A stretch of DNA of 64,000 bases, taken from NCBI GenBank assembly GCA_964475215.1, contig CAYYVT010000187.1, positions 91,567-155,566 on the forward strand. Direction: 5' to 3'. The translations under genes were made by a program, and so were the position numbers. The notes below the pieces were generated by a model, which was not told where the DNA came from, searched no databases, and was given only the letters and a program-made list of their open reading frames with translations. Below, piece after piece: positions 24,796-33,546 of the stretch (position 1 is its first letter; each line of letters opens with the position of its first letter). This DNA comes from DATKKG01 sp964475215 (GTDB lineage Archaea > Thermoproteota > Nitrososphaeria > Conexivisphaerales > DTJL01).

Positions 24796-26659
24796 TTCTA
24801 CACTGATTTTGGACGGCGCCAAAGATCAGAAGCTCCTACTTCTGGGGAACGAGGCCGTGGTAAGAGGGGGACTTGAGTCCGGATTCTCCGTGTTCACATC
24901 CTACCCGGGCACGCCCGCCTCTGAGATACTTGACGTGGCCGCCACGATTTCGAAGGAAGCGGGGATCTACGCGGAATACTCGGTCAACGAGAAGGTCGCC
25001 ATCGATACGGCCGCGGGCGCCGCGATGAGCGGGTTGAGGGCCATGACTTCCATGAAGCATGTCGGCCTGAACGTGGCCTCTGATACCTTCATGGCCCTCC
25101 CATACTTTTCCCCGAAGTCCGCGCTCGTCGTCGTTGTGGCGGACGATCCCTCAGCCTACAGCAGCCAGACCGAACAGGACTCCCGGAATTACGGTTACTT
25201 CGCTAACGTCCCCATGCTCGAACCTTCAGACCCTCAGGAGGCCAAGGACTGCATCGTAAGGTCCGCCGAGATATCCGAATCTGTCGAGCTTCCCGTCCTC
25301 GTGAGGCTCGACATACGGGTCAGCCACGTCAGGGGGCCTGTCGTGCTGGGAGAGCTGAGAGCCCCTCCTCCGAGGAAGGAGTTCGTCAAGGAGAGGGGGA
25401 GGTACTTGGCCATACCCCCCTACCCGGTCAAGGCCCACGAAGCCCTCTTGGAGAAGATGGAGCGGTGCAAGGGAATCAGCAACTCTCCTGAGTTCGTGAA
25501 GCTCATCGACCGAGGCTCCGATTACGGGGTCATCTGCTCCGGTTCAGCGGCCACATACGTCTTGGACGCGGACGTTCCGGCGCCGCTGCGGCCCGACGTG
25601 CTCAAGATGCTGATGGTCAACCCGCTTCCGGAGGAAGCGATAGTAGAATTCCTCGCATCTCACAAGAAGGTCCTGGTGGTTGAGGAGCTGGACCCGGTCT
25701 TCGAGACGCGAATCAAGGAGCTCGCCTATGATAATGGTCTGAAGACCATGATACTCGGGAAGGGCGTCGGCATCCCCTCGGCCGGCGAGCTGGTGCCTGC
25801 TGACGTAAGCTGCGCCATATCCGCGCTGGTAGGAGTTCCTCAACCAAAGAAGGCTAGCCGCCCTGCGCCGTCGGGCCCCGCTCGGCCACCTGTGTTCTGC
25901 GCAGGATGCCCTCACCGGGCATCGATGTATCTGATTAAAACCCTCGCTGGCAAGAACAGGGTCGTCGTGACCGACATCGGATGTTACGGCATGGGCTCGC
26001 TGGCTCCGACGGAGGTCGGCGACGTCCTCCTTGACATGGGGTTCAGCATAGGTGCTGCAGGAGGCTTCGCCATAGGGAGCAAGCTCAAGCCCCTAGCGGT
26101 CATCGGGGACTCCACGTTTCTGCATGCCGGCATACCGGCACTCATAAACGCCGTATGGAACAGGCACGACCTTGCCCTAATCATACTGGATAACTACATC
26201 ACCGCCATGACCGGCCTTCAGCCCAACCCCTCCAGCGGCCTTGATTCCCAGCTTCAGCCCACAGATGGGGTCTCCTTGGAGGAACTCGTCAGAGCCTGCG
26301 GGGTCAAGAACCTCAGAATCCTCAGTCCAATGAACGTAAAGCAGTCCAAAAAGGAGATCCGCGAGATGCTCGACGAGAAGGGCGTCTCCGTAATGATATT
26401 GAGACAGCCATGCGCCCTCCTGGCGAGTCAACAGCTGAAGGCCTCGGGCCAGGCTGCCACTCCCTACGAGATAGTAGCGGAGAACTGCAACAACTGCAAC
26501 GCCTGCTTGGTCCTCGCCAGCTGCCCCGCTCTCATCCCGGCGGGTGGCGTGACCGAAGGAGCTTCGGAAAAGGTCACGATCGACCCAGCCTCCTGCACTG
26601 GCTGCGGCTTCTGCGCGGAAATCTGTCCTTACGACGCCATTGTACGGGGAGGGGAGTGA
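24788..26659 (+). CDS. iorA: Indolepyruvate:ferredoxin oxidoreductase, alpha subunit
   Basis: Oxidatively decarboxylates aryl pyruvates (from aromatic amino acids) to aryl-acetyl-CoA, reducing ferredoxin. Domains run in family order: pyrimidine-binding domain with TSYPGTPASEI near the N-terminus, the FCAGCPHRAS block, a thiamine-diphosphate motif (DIGCYGMGSL, then GDSTFLHAGIPAL and LDNYITAMTG), and a C-terminal ferredoxin domain with two 4Fe-4S cysteine sets (NCNNCNACLVLASC, CTGCGFCAEIC). 623 residues from the ATG at 24788; GTG 24779 is an alternative. The stop overlaps iorB as GTGA. Confidence 0.95.
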   Translation: MVDSTLILDGAKDQKLLLLGNEAVVRGGLESGFSVFTSYPGTPASEILDVAATISKEAGIYAEYSVNEKVAIDTAAGAAMSGLRAMTSMKHVGLNVASDTFMALPYFSPKSALVVVVADDPSAYSSQTEQDSRNYGYFANVPMLEPSDPQEAKDCIVRSAEISESVELPVLVRLDIRVSHVRGPVVLGELRAPPPRKEFVKERGRYLAIPPYPVKAHEALLEKMERCKGISNSPEFVKLIDRGSDYGVICSGSAATYVLDADVPAPLRPDVLKMLMVNPLPEEAIVEFLASHKKVLVVEELDPVFETRIKELAYDNGLKTMILGKGVGIPSAGELVPADVSCAISALVGVPQPKKASRPAPSGPARPPVFCAGCPHRASMYLIKTLAGKNRVVVTDIGCYGMGSLAPTEVGDVLLDMGFSIGAAGGFAIGSKLKPLAVIGDSTFLHAGIPALINAVWNRHDLALIILDNYITAMTGLQPNPSSGLDSQLQPTDGVSLEELVRACGVKNLRILSPMNVKQSKKEIREMLDEKGVSVMILRQPCALLASQQLKASGQAATPYEIVAENCNNCNACLVLASCPALIPAGGVTEGASEKVTIDPASCTGCGFCAEICPYDAIVRGGE

Positions 26660-27279
26660 AGCTGGAGAAGCCGCTTTCTGTAGTCGTGTCGGGTGTAGGG
26701 GGCCAGGGTGTCCTCCTTACCTCGGAGATCCTAGGGAACGCCGCCATGCTCTCCGGCCTCGACGTAAGGGTCACTGAGACTCACGGCCTCAGCCAGAGGG
26801 GAGGGTCGCTGGTGTCGTGCGTTCGGTTTGGCAAGGAGGTGCACTCGCCCCTCGTCGACTACAGAGGGGCCGACTACATCATCTCGATGGAGCTCCTCGA
26901 AGCTGCCAAGTGTTCGATTTACGCGGGAGAAGAGACCGTGCACATAGTAAGTACGCTCCAGATTCCACCGGTGACTGTGCTCAGCGGCAAGGCGAAGTAT
27001 CCGCCCTCCAAAGAGCTCATGTCGTCGGTGGCCGACAGCTGCAAGAAGGCCTATTTCGTCGACGCAGCGGGGATGGCTACGAAGGCCGGAAGGAGCCTCT
27101 ATCAGAACGCTGTCCTTTTGGGGTTTTTCGCCGGGGTCACCGACGGTCTCATCGGGAGAGAGGACTACGCCAAGGCCTTACAAATCCTGGTCCCGGCGAA
27201 ATATGTGGCCCCGAACTTGAAGGCGTTCGACATGGGGCTCCAAGCCTTCCTCGGCGAATCGCCCGGCCAAAGGCTTTAA
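26656..27279 (+). CDS. iorB: Indolepyruvate:ferredoxin oxidoreductase, beta subunit
   Basis: 207 residues from the GTG at 26656, overlapping the iorA stop by four bases. VVVSGVGGQGVLLTSEIL and ETHGLSQRGGSL are the gamma-domain signatures of the 2-oxoacid oxidoreductase family. The open frame continues upstream inside iorA but that part is not homologous. It forms the second subunit of IorAB. The TATA box of the next gene lies in its last codons. Confidence 0.95.
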   Translation: MKLEKPLSVVVSGVGGQGVLLTSEILGNAAMLSGLDVRVTETHGLSQRGGSLVSCVRFGKEVHSPLVDYRGADYIISMELLEAAKCSIYAGEETVHIVSTLQIPPVTVLSGKAKYPPSKELMSSVADSCKKAYFVDAAGMATKAGRSLYQNAVLLGFFAGVTDGLIGREDYAKALQILVPAKYVAPNLKAFDMGLQAFLGESPGQRL

Positions 27280-27303
27280 CGAAGATTGCCTACACGTGGC
27301 CCC

Positions 27304-28320
27304 ATGAAGCCCAAGGTACTGTTGACCTTTAGGTTGCCGCAGGCAGGGCTGAACAGGCTCGCCCTAACGCTGGGCGAGGCCCCGGCCGTCCCAACACGCT
27401 TCCCCAGGATGGGGAGGGAGGAGATTCTCGAAGGCATCGGCGTTGCCGATGCCCTCCTATGCAACCCCTACTGCAAGGTTGACTCGGAGCTTCTCGCTAG
27501 GGCCGAGAAGCTCAAGGTGGTCTCGACCTTCAGCGTAGGCTATGACCACATCGACATCCCCGAAGCTACGCGCTTGGGCGTCTATGTGACCCACACCCCC
27601 GACGTCCTGTCCGGAGCCGTCGCCGACGTGGCTTGGGGCCTGCTTTTGGCCGCTTCCAGGCACATGGTGGCGGGCGATAGGTACGTGAGAGATGGCCATT
27701 GGAAGACGGACAGCGACCTTGGCTTCATGATGGGCCATGACTTCTATGGGATGACCCTTGGGATTGTGGGAGCGGGGCGGATTGGGGCCGAGGTGGCCAA
27801 GAGGGGGAGAGGCTTCGGCATGAGAATACTGTACTACAGCAGGCACAGGAAGCATGCCCTCGAGGCCGAACTGGGAGCGGAGCGGGCAGACCTCTCTAAA
27901 GTATTATCCGGGTCAGACTACGTCTCCGTGAGCCTTTCGCTGAGCAAGGAAACGCATCACATGATTGGCCAGAAGGAGCTTTCCTTGATGAAGAGGAGCG
28001 CCGTCTTGGTGAACACCAGTAGGGGGGCTGTCATCGACGAAGCGGCGCTGATTGCTGCCCTGAAGGAGCGTAGGATCGCCGGCGCCGGCCTCGACGTCTT
28101 CGAGGTGGAACCCCTCCCTCTGGATTCGCCTTTTCTCTCACTAGACAACGTCGTCCTCCTCCCCCATTCGGCCAGCGCCACCGCTGAGACAAGAGACAGG
28201 ATGGCGGTGCTGGCGGCCCAGAACCTCATCGACGTGCTGAGGGGAAAGAGGCCAAAGGCGCTCCTTAATGCTGGTGTCCTCTCTGTGAGACCATTGCGCA
28301 GTATCAAGATGCTCTCCTGA
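27304..28320 (+). CDS. D-2-hydroxyacid dehydrogenase (glyoxylate/hydroxypyruvate reductase-like)
   Basis: NAD(P)H-dependent reductase of 338 residues. The Rossmann motif GIVGAGRIGAEVAKRGRGFG, the catalytic Arg in VNTSRGAVIDEAAL, Glu in DVFEVEPLP and the His in LLPHSASAT are all present. The ATG at 27304 is 25-30 bases after GGCTTTAAC (27271-27280), giving a leaderless mRNA separate from iorAB. Position next to IorAB suggests it may reduce aryl pyruvates to aryl lactates, but glyoxylate is equally possible. Confidence 0.88.
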   Translation: MKPKVLLTFRLPQAGLNRLALTLGEAPAVPTRFPRMGREEILEGIGVADALLCNPYCKVDSELLARAEKLKVVSTFSVGYDHIDIPEATRLGVYVTHTPDVLSGAVADVAWGLLLAASRHMVAGDRYVRDGHWKTDSDLGFMMGHDFYGMTLGIVGAGRIGAEVAKRGRGFGMRILYYSRHRKHALEAELGAERADLSKVLSGSDYVSVSLSLSKETHHMIGQKELSLMKRSAVLVNTSRGAVIDEAALIAALKERRIAGAGLDVFEVEPLPLDSPFLSLDNVVLLPHSASATAETRDRMAVLAAQNLIDVLRGKRPKALLNAGVLSVRPLRSIKMLS

Positions 28321-28352
28321 AGGGCCCAATGACCTCCGGTACGTCTGGGAGT

Positions 28353-28660
28353 GAGGATGTTTCCTGGCCATAGCCCTCCTTCTGTTCTAGGCGGGATTCA
28401 GCTGAGAGGTCTACCCGGGCTTACAGCAGTGAGCCTGTCATCAGCCCCATTTGACCTTGCTCCACGCGGGGTGGCCGTTTCATCCCTCATCCAGGACCTT
28501 CTCCGGCATTCCTGCCTTCATCGCGTTCCTGGCGCGGGTGTCGTTTCTGTTCCAGAGCCAGCGGTCTCCCGCTGCGTTTCTCAACGCCGCGTCTCCTGCA
28601 CGGAGGGAGGAGCTTCCTCAGGGCTGTTCGCCCCGAACCTGCCCACCAGCTCACATCCTC
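28353..28660 (-). ncRNA. rnpB: RNase P RNA (archaeal type)
   Basis: Catalytic RNA that trims tRNA 5' leaders. Read on the minus strand, 5' GAGGATGT (28653-28660) pairs with 3' ACATCCTC (28353-28360) as P1. CTGGT/GCCAG is a short P2. GGGC...GTTC...GAAC...GCCC is the P3 hairpin. P4 is formed by AGC-U-CCTCC (28606-28614) with GGAGGGCT (28372-28379), including the universal bulged U. The conserved ACAGAA directly precedes the 3' P4 strand. The core GAAACGGCCACCCC...GCAAGGTCAAATGG is typical of archaeal RNase P. About 308 nt, the expected size. End points are set by P1. Confidence 0.93.
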
Positions 28661-28682
28661 GGGCTAGCTCCGCCGGTTCCCA

Positions 28683-28699
28683 CGATTTAAACATTAAAC
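28683..28699 (-). promoter_or_regulatory. TATA region of rnpB
   Basis: Minus-strand TTTAATGTTTAAAT; the proximal TTTAAAT is centred about 25 bases before the P1 5' end near 28662. It overlaps the last codons of tsr3. Confidence 0.6.
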
Positions 28700-29233
28700 G
28701 AGGCCTATTTCCTGCATGAACATCCTTTGGGCCTCCACCACCTGGGCGCTCGATTCGGCCTCCCCATAGGCTTCGAGGTATCTCCTGTTAAGCTCGAAAA
28801 AAGAGTGCCCCCACCTAAACGAGCTCATAATCTCCTCAGCCTGCTCCCGAAGACCGATGATGAACAAAGCCGATGCCAGAGCTTCGGCGGTGGAGAGGTT
28901 CACCGGTATCCCATAGTTAGTCGGATTCGCTGCCACAAGGTACGGGAGAGCCCTGCGGCGGTCACCCCTCCAGCTCGCTCCCCTGAAGGACTCGAGCGCC
29001 TTCTTCCAGCTGGCGTCGATGGCGGTCAGCCCCTGTGAAAGCACAATCTCGCTGTCCGATCGGGATATGGACCTACTGCAATACGGGTCGAGGAGGAGGC
29101 CGCGCCTGCTGTGTAGTGGAAGATATTCGACCATGCCCAGCCGCTTGAGCTTGGAAGCAGTGCACTTGGTCGGATCGTCCTGTCGCAGATGGAGCACGAA
29201 CAGTTTAACGCTTGCCACCCTCTCATTGTTCAA
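28694..29233 (-). CDS. tsr3: Tsr3, rRNA aminocarboxypropyltransferase
   Basis: Transfers the aminocarboxypropyl group from S-adenosylmethionine to a modified uridine in the small-subunit rRNA decoding region. Family blocks: LHLRQDDPTKCTASKLKRLG, LSQGLTAIDASWKKAL, RALPYLVAANPTNYG, LSTAEALASALFIIG, and WGHSFFELNRRYLEAY. About 179 residues from TTG 29233, which is 29 bases after TTAAAAT (29259-29265). TTG 29254 and GTG 29218 are alternatives. Function firm, start uncertain. Confidence 0.9.
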   Translation of the reverse strand: MNNERVASVKLFVLHLRQDDPTKCTASKLKRLGMVEYLPLHSRRGLLLDPYCSRSISRSDSEIVLSQGLTAIDASWKKALESFRGASWRGDRRRALPYLVAANPTNYGIPVNLSTAEALASALFIIGLREQAEEIMSSFRWGHSFFELNRRYLEAYGEAESSAQVVEAQRMFMQEIGLV

Positions 29234-29296
29234 TTTTTTCTGCGTTTCTCCCAAATGCTTAAAATCAACTTCTATTAATGTGATTGGCTGATAAGT

Positions 29297-29530
29297 TTGC
29301 CGAAGGCTTTCGTTCTAATCAACGCCGACCTGGGTGCGGAGGAGGAGCTTGTCGCCGAGCTCAAGAAGATTACGAACGTGACCGAGGTCTATGTTGTCTA
29401 TGGCGTATATGACTTGATCTCGAAGGTCGAAGCCGACACCATGGAGAAGGTCAAGGAGACCATCACTTGGCACATTAGGCGCCTCGAGAAGGTCCGCTCA
29501 ACGCTCACGATGATAGTCGTGGAAGAGTAG
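29297..29530 (+). CDS. Stand-alone Lrp/AsnC ligand-binding (RAM) domain protein
   Basis: 77 residues consisting only of the effector-binding alpha/beta sandwich of Lrp/AsnC regulators (MPKAFVLINADLGAEEELVA, VYGVYDLISKVEADTMEKV). There is no DNA-binding helix-turn-helix. Such solo RAM proteins oligomerise and bind amino acids, and may modulate full-length Lrp proteins. The TTG at 29297 is 22-25 bases after TCTATTAATG, a leaderless start. Confidence 0.88.
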   Translation: MPKAFVLINADLGAEEELVAELKKITNVTEVYVVYGVYDLISKVEADTMEKVKETITWHIRRLEKVRSTLTMIVVEE

Positions 29531-29561
29531 CTTTCTGGTCATCGACTAGCGCTGCTAGGCC

Positions 29562-30743
29562 CTAGGGCTTCCTCCGCTGGCTCGCCCTGAGCGCCCTGTC
29601 GAAATCTTCCTCTGTCAGCGAGTAGTCCTCTATGCCGACGGACACCCTGATCATCGTTTCCGTTATCCCCAGTTCCTTCCTCTGCGCCTCCGAGATGCGC
29701 CTGTGGGATGTCTTCCCCGGGTGGGAGATGGTCGTCCCCACGCCCCCCAGAGACGGCGTAAGGGTCACCCTCTTCAGCGCCTTCACGAAGGAGTCTGCTT
29801 CCGCCAGCCTTCCTTTAAGTGTAAACGAAAGCATCCAGCCGTACATTCCATCAGAGAATATCCTCTTCGCGAGCGCGTGTTGGGGGTGCGATTCAAGGCC
29901 CGGGTAGAACACATGCTCCACCTCTTCTCTTCCCTCAAGGTACTTGGCGAGCCTCATTGCGTTCCTGCAACTCTCCTCGGTCCTCACCTTCCAAGTCAGC
30001 AAGCTCCTGTTCGCCAGCCAGCTATCGAAGGGCCCGGGGATCGCCCCAAGCACGATATTGAATTGGTAGGCCCTCTCGATCACCTTCGAGCCTCCGCAAA
30101 GTAGGCCTATCGTCAGGTCATGATGACCCCCTAGGGATTTCGTTCCGCTGTGCATCACGACGTCGGCCCCCAGGTCCAGAGGCCTGATGACGAAGGGGCT
30201 AGCGAACGTGTTGTCGACGATGAGCAGGGACCCCGCCTCCTCCGCAGCCCGTGCCAATTCCTTCAGGTCACACACCTTCATCGTTGGGTTCGAGATGGTC
30301 TCCACGAGGACGATTTTCGCCCCTTCCCTTTTCATGGCGTTTTCAAAGGTGGAAACGTCGGTGGAGTCCGAAAACGTCGTCTTTATGCCGAACCTTGGGA
30401 GTTCCCTGCCCAGCAGCAGGAGTGTCCCGCCATACAAATCAGGTGACGCCACGATGTGATCGCCCTTCCCAACGCTCGAAGCGATTGCCACGAAGAGGGA
30501 GGCCATCCCAGAAGAGCAAGCCATCCCTCTGTCCGCGTGCTCCAGTTCGGCGACCTTCTTGGCCAGCTCGTCAGAATTGGGGAGTCCGTCCCTGCCATAG
30601 ACATAGCTACCTGGAGCTCTCCCCTCATAGTGGTCGTCGAGGCTACCCAAGTTGGGGAAATTGTACACCGCTGTCTGCACAATCGGAGTTGACCAGGGAA
30701 CAATCGCACCCACATCTCCGTGACTTCTCTTCCGTCGGGCCAT
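29562..30743 (-). CDS. Trans-sulfuration-family PLP enzyme (cystathionine gamma-synthase / methionine gamma-lyase / O-acylhomoserine sulfhydrylase)
   Basis: 393 residues from the ATG at 30743, which is 28 bases after TTTATTAGAA (30765-30774); a TTG at 30803 would add 20 residues spanning that promoter. Motifs: SSGMASLFVA, DNTFASPFVIRPLDLGADVV, and the PLP lysine in VMHSGTKSLGGHHD. SHRRISEAQRKELGI and RVSVGIEDYSLTEEDF close the protein. The family's reactions cannot be separated by sequence reading alone. It diverges from tiaS. Confidence 0.9.
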   Translation of the reverse strand: MARRKRSHGDVGAIVPWSTPIVQTAVYNFPNLGSLDDHYEGRAPGSYVYGRDGLPNSDELAKKVAELEHADRGMACSSGMASLFVAIASSVGKGDHIVASPDLYGGTLLLLGRELPRFGIKTTFSDSTDVSTFENAMKREGAKIVLVETISNPTMKVCDLKELARAAEEAGSLLIVDNTFASPFVIRPLDLGADVVMHSGTKSLGGHHDLTIGLLCGGSKVIERAYQFNIVLGAIPGPFDSWLANRSLLTWKVRTEESCRNAMRLAKYLEGREEVEHVFYPGLESHPQHALAKRIFSDGMYGWMLSFTLKGRLAEADSFVKALKRVTLTPSLGGVGTTISHPGKTSHRRISEAQRKELGITETMIRVSVGIEDYSLTEEDFDRALRASQRRKP

Positions 30744-30830
30744 GCCCAGAGCCGCAGGCGTTCTTTCTAATAAAGTGAGTTTCTGACCGGTCGACACGCT
30801 CAAATAAGGAGAATCGTGGTTTTACCCTCC

Positions 30831-32123
30831 GTGCAGAGCCTCCCCCTTCTCCATATCGGGATCGACGACACCGACTCCTCCGAGGGGATGTGCACGACCT
30901 ACCTTGCGGCGGTGCTGATGGACGAGATAGAGGAGAGGCATGGATTGCAACTAGACGGCTTCCCAAGGCTCATCCGCTTAAACCCTAACTGCCCCTACAA
31001 AACGAGGGGCAACGCGGCCCTCTCCTTTCGGCTCCGAATCCCTCCCGAAGTCATCCCCATCATCCAGGAGCTTGTCCTGAAGAGGGTGGAAGAGATGGCC
31101 ATGCTGGAGGACGAAGGGACGGAATCCGGTGTGGCCTTCTACGTCGGCGAAGAAGTGCCCGTCCTCCTGGGGGAGTTCTCATCCCGTGTCGTAAAGGAGA
31201 TGGTCACCATGGAGGAGGCCGAAGAGGTAGCAGATGCTCTCCACATCGAACTCCACAAGTTCAAGTTCGGACGGGGTATCATAGGCGCCCTAGCTGCCAT
31301 CGGTAATAGGCTCGAGTATGGGAGGACCTACGAGCTCATCGCCTATCGCACCCCCAAATTCATCGGGACTCGAAGAGAGATGGAAAGGGGATCCGTCGAG
31401 GCCATGAACGAGGCGACATATCCCTTCACGTTCGACAACCTAGACGCGAACACCGGCGAAGTTAGAATCATGCCGCACACCCCCTGCCCGGTTTACTTTG
31501 GCATCAGGGCATTCAAACCGGAGTATCTGGAGCGCGCCTATGGAATGGTCAGACCCCTCCAGCCCGTCGAGCGCTTTCGGATTTACGAAACGAACCAAGG
31601 CACCGATGCTCACATCTCGGACGCCGTCGCGGGGAAGGTAAGGCCCCTGACCTCAGTCAAGGTGTGCGGCACCGTCTGCTCGGCACCCAGGACTATCAGG
31701 GGCGGCCATGTGATATTCAGGATCGAGGACGGCAGTGGCTCTGTCGACTGCGCCATTTACGAGCCCACCCGGGGCTTTCGGAACGTGGGAAAGGCTCTGG
31801 TCCAGGGGGACGTTGTAAGGGTCTACGGTGGTGCGAAGGAGAAGCCCGGTTCCCGACTTACCATCAACGTCGAGAAGATGGAGGTGCTCTCCCTGGTTCC
31901 GTTGACCATGAAGAAGAACCCCGCCTGTCCGAAGTGTGGTAAGACGATGAAGTCGGAGGGAAGGGGGAAGGGGTATCAGTGCCCTGCCTGCAAGTTCAAA
32001 TCGACAGAGCCCGAGCAGCAGAAGATCACGGTCGAAAGGGATGTGTCGGTAGGCCTCTACGCTGCCCCACCCCGTGCCCGCCGCCACCTGAGCAAGCCGA
32101 CCACGGCGCCCTACGAAGTCTAG
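30831..32123 (+). CDS. tiaS: tRNA(Ile2) 2-agmatinylcytidine synthetase TiaS
   Basis: Modifies C34 of tRNA-Ile(CAU) to agmatidine so that it reads AUA, using ATP and agmatine. The N-terminus LLHIGIDDTDSSEGMCTTYL is diagnostic; PYKTRGNAALSFRL follows. An OB-fold lies near residues 270-345 and a C-terminal zinc ribbon has CPKCGKTM and CPACKF. The GTG at 30831 lies about 27 bases after CAAATAAGG (30801-30809); GTG 30816 is less well placed. 430 residues, normal for the family. Confidence 0.95.
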   Translation: MQSLPLLHIGIDDTDSSEGMCTTYLAAVLMDEIEERHGLQLDGFPRLIRLNPNCPYKTRGNAALSFRLRIPPEVIPIIQELVLKRVEEMAMLEDEGTESGVAFYVGEEVPVLLGEFSSRVVKEMVTMEEAEEVADALHIELHKFKFGRGIIGALAAIGNRLEYGRTYELIAYRTPKFIGTRREMERGSVEAMNEATYPFTFDNLDANTGEVRIMPHTPCPVYFGIRAFKPEYLERAYGMVRPLQPVERFRIYETNQGTDAHISDAVAGKVRPLTSVKVCGTVCSAPRTIRGGHVIFRIEDGSGSVDCAIYEPTRGFRNVGKALVQGDVVRVYGGAKEKPGSRLTINVEKMEVLSLVPLTMKKNPACPKCGKTMKSEGRGKGYQCPACKFKSTEPEQQKITVERDVSVGLYAAPPRARRHLSKPTTAPYEV

Positions 32124-32180
32124 AATTCGGCACACAAACCTTTAATACAGAACTGGCGACAAGCCCAGACGGACTTTCGT

Positions 32181-32275
32181 AGCGGGGTGGGGAAGCCAGG
32201 CCTATCCCGGCGGGCTCATAAGATGGTGTCATCTGAGGGACCCGCAGATCGGACGTCCAAATCGTCCCCCCGCTA
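32181..32275 (+). tRNA. Initiator tRNA-Met (CAT) with intron
   Basis: The acceptor stem AGCGGGG pairs with CCCCGCT (A1:U72 as in archaeal initiators). The D-stem is GGGA/TCCC, the anticodon stem GCGGG/CCCGC (three G:C pairs, initiator hallmark), the loop CTCATAA with anticodon CAT, and the T-stem GGACG/CGTCC with loop TCCAAAT. A 19-nt intron (32221-32239) sits at canonical position 37/38 and folds as AGATG-GTGT-CATCT. CCA is not encoded. TTTAATA at 32141-32147 is the promoter. Confidence 0.95.
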
Positions 32276-32383
32276 CTTCAACCATGACGCACTGTGTAGT
32301 GTACTTCAATCATCCAAATGTTCCGCTATGCTCTCCGTCGCCGCGTTCCTCTGGCTTCACTTCTGCATTTGCGGAATCATTTG

Positions 32384-32542
32384 CTACCGGCCCCCGAAAC
32401 GGCTGTACCGCGAGAGGGCTTCCTCCGGGCCTCCCGGCATGGGGCCAGCCTTCTTCTTGGCGCCCTTCTTCCCGCAGCGGCCCCTCTCCTTATGTTTCCG
32501 CAGGTTGCTCACCATCTTTCCACAGACGTCGCAGACTGGCAC
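32384..32542 (-). CDS. Tiny zinc-finger protein (52 residues)
   Basis: From the GTG at 32542 the product is MPVCDVCGKMVSNLRKHKER then GRCGKKGAKKK and an Arg/Gly-rich tail. Cys4 and Cys7 with His18 and Cys24 fit a C2HC-type finger, and the basic tail fits nucleic-acid binding. The minus-strand TATA (GGTTAATATG, 32564-32573) is centred 27 bases upstream, so the start is leaderless. The longer open frame to 32605 would span this promoter. A decayed relative lies at 23946-24020. Role unknown. Confidence 0.7.
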   Translation of the reverse strand: MPVCDVCGKMVSNLRKHKERGRCGKKGAKKKAGPMPGGPEEALSRYSRFGGR

Positions 32543-32678
32543 AATATAGAATCTTACTCGTGTCCATATTAACCATCGCTCAGCAACCTGCTCCGTCTGG
32601 TCCACGGCCCACAGGAAAGGGGTGGCTCCTTTGCGCGATAAGGTCTAAAGGGACGCGAGACACCCCGATGCGTGGGCC

Positions 32679-33545
32679 ATGCCAGTCCCAAAACCCTTCG
32701 AGTACTACGCGCCGACCTCCATTGAAAACGCACTGAAGCTGCTAACCGAGAACGAAGAGAGCAAGTTCGTGGCAGGCGGCCAGAGCCTGATTCCGTTGAT
32801 GAAGTTCAGGCTCGTAAACCCCCGTGTCGTCATCGACATCGGCAAGCACCTCCGAGGCGAAATGTCTTATGTCCGAGAGGGAAGTGAAGGGCTTTCCGTC
32901 GGCGCCCTGACTACACATTACGAAATCTCCTCGTCCGACCTGCTGAAGGCCAGATGCCCGATGCTCACTAAGGCCGCCCAAGACATAGGCGACCTTCAAG
33001 TCCGAAACAGGGGTACGATCGGAGGAAGCCTTTGCCATGCAGATCCTGCAGCTCACTATCCTCCCGCGATGGTCGCCCTGGATGCCCTTTTGGTTGCTAG
33101 AAGTAGGGGTGGAACGAGGACCATTCATGCGGCGGACTTCTTCAAGGATATGTTCACCACTGCGCTCGCTCCGGATGAGATGCTAGTGGAGGTGAGGCTT
33201 CCTCGGCCTCTCGGGACCCGCTGGGGGTATGAGGTAGTACATGGTCAGGGAGGGAGCTTTGCTACCGCAATAGCTGCGGTCCAGCTGCACATGGATGGGC
33301 CGGTCTGCGAGTCTTGCACCATCGTAATCGGCGCCTGCTCCTCCAGCCCAGTGCGGCTCAATGAGGCAGAGGAGGCGCTCAGGGGGAAGACGCTCACAGA
33401 GGAGGTCATCGCCAAGGCTGCGTCGGCTGTCCGGTCCCACCTAAAGGAGCCGCTGGTGGACGCTCGAGTGCGGGCCAGCTATCGGCGTGAAATGGCGGCG
33501 TTGGCGGCTAGGCGTGCCCTGCTCGCAGCCGTCGGAGGCGCCTGA
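32679..33545 (+). CDS. coxM: FAD-binding subunit of a CoxM/xanthine-dehydrogenase-type hydroxylase
   Basis: Medium subunit passing electrons from iron-sulphur centres via FAD. 288 residues; FAD-binding motifs FVAGGQSLIPLMKFR and RNRGTIGGSLCHADP, with the C-terminal CO-dehydrogenase flavoprotein domain (GACSSSPVRLNEAEEAL). It precedes coxS by one base. A TCTAAAG box (32644-32650) is the likely promoter. The actual substrate (purine, aldehyde, nicotinate or other) is undecided. Confidence 0.92.
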   Translation: MPVPKPFEYYAPTSIENALKLLTENEESKFVAGGQSLIPLMKFRLVNPRVVIDIGKHLRGEMSYVREGSEGLSVGALTTHYEISSSDLLKARCPMLTKAAQDIGDLQVRNRGTIGGSLCHADPAAHYPPAMVALDALLVARSRGGTRTIHAADFFKDMFTTALAPDEMLVEVRLPRPLGTRWGYEVVHGQGGSFATAIAAVQLHMDGPVCESCTIVIGACSSSPVRLNEAEEALRGKTLTEEVIAKAASAVRSHLKEPLVDARVRASYRREMAALAARRALLAAVGGA

Positions 33546-33546
33546 T

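Noticed and set aside
26410..26655. N-terminal extension of the iorB frame
   Set aside because: It overlaps the ferredoxin domain of iorA in another frame; homology begins at the GTG at 26656.
28351..28719. 122-codon plus-strand ORF
   Set aside because: It lies opposite the RNase P RNA, has no protein family features, and its composition follows the RNA helices.
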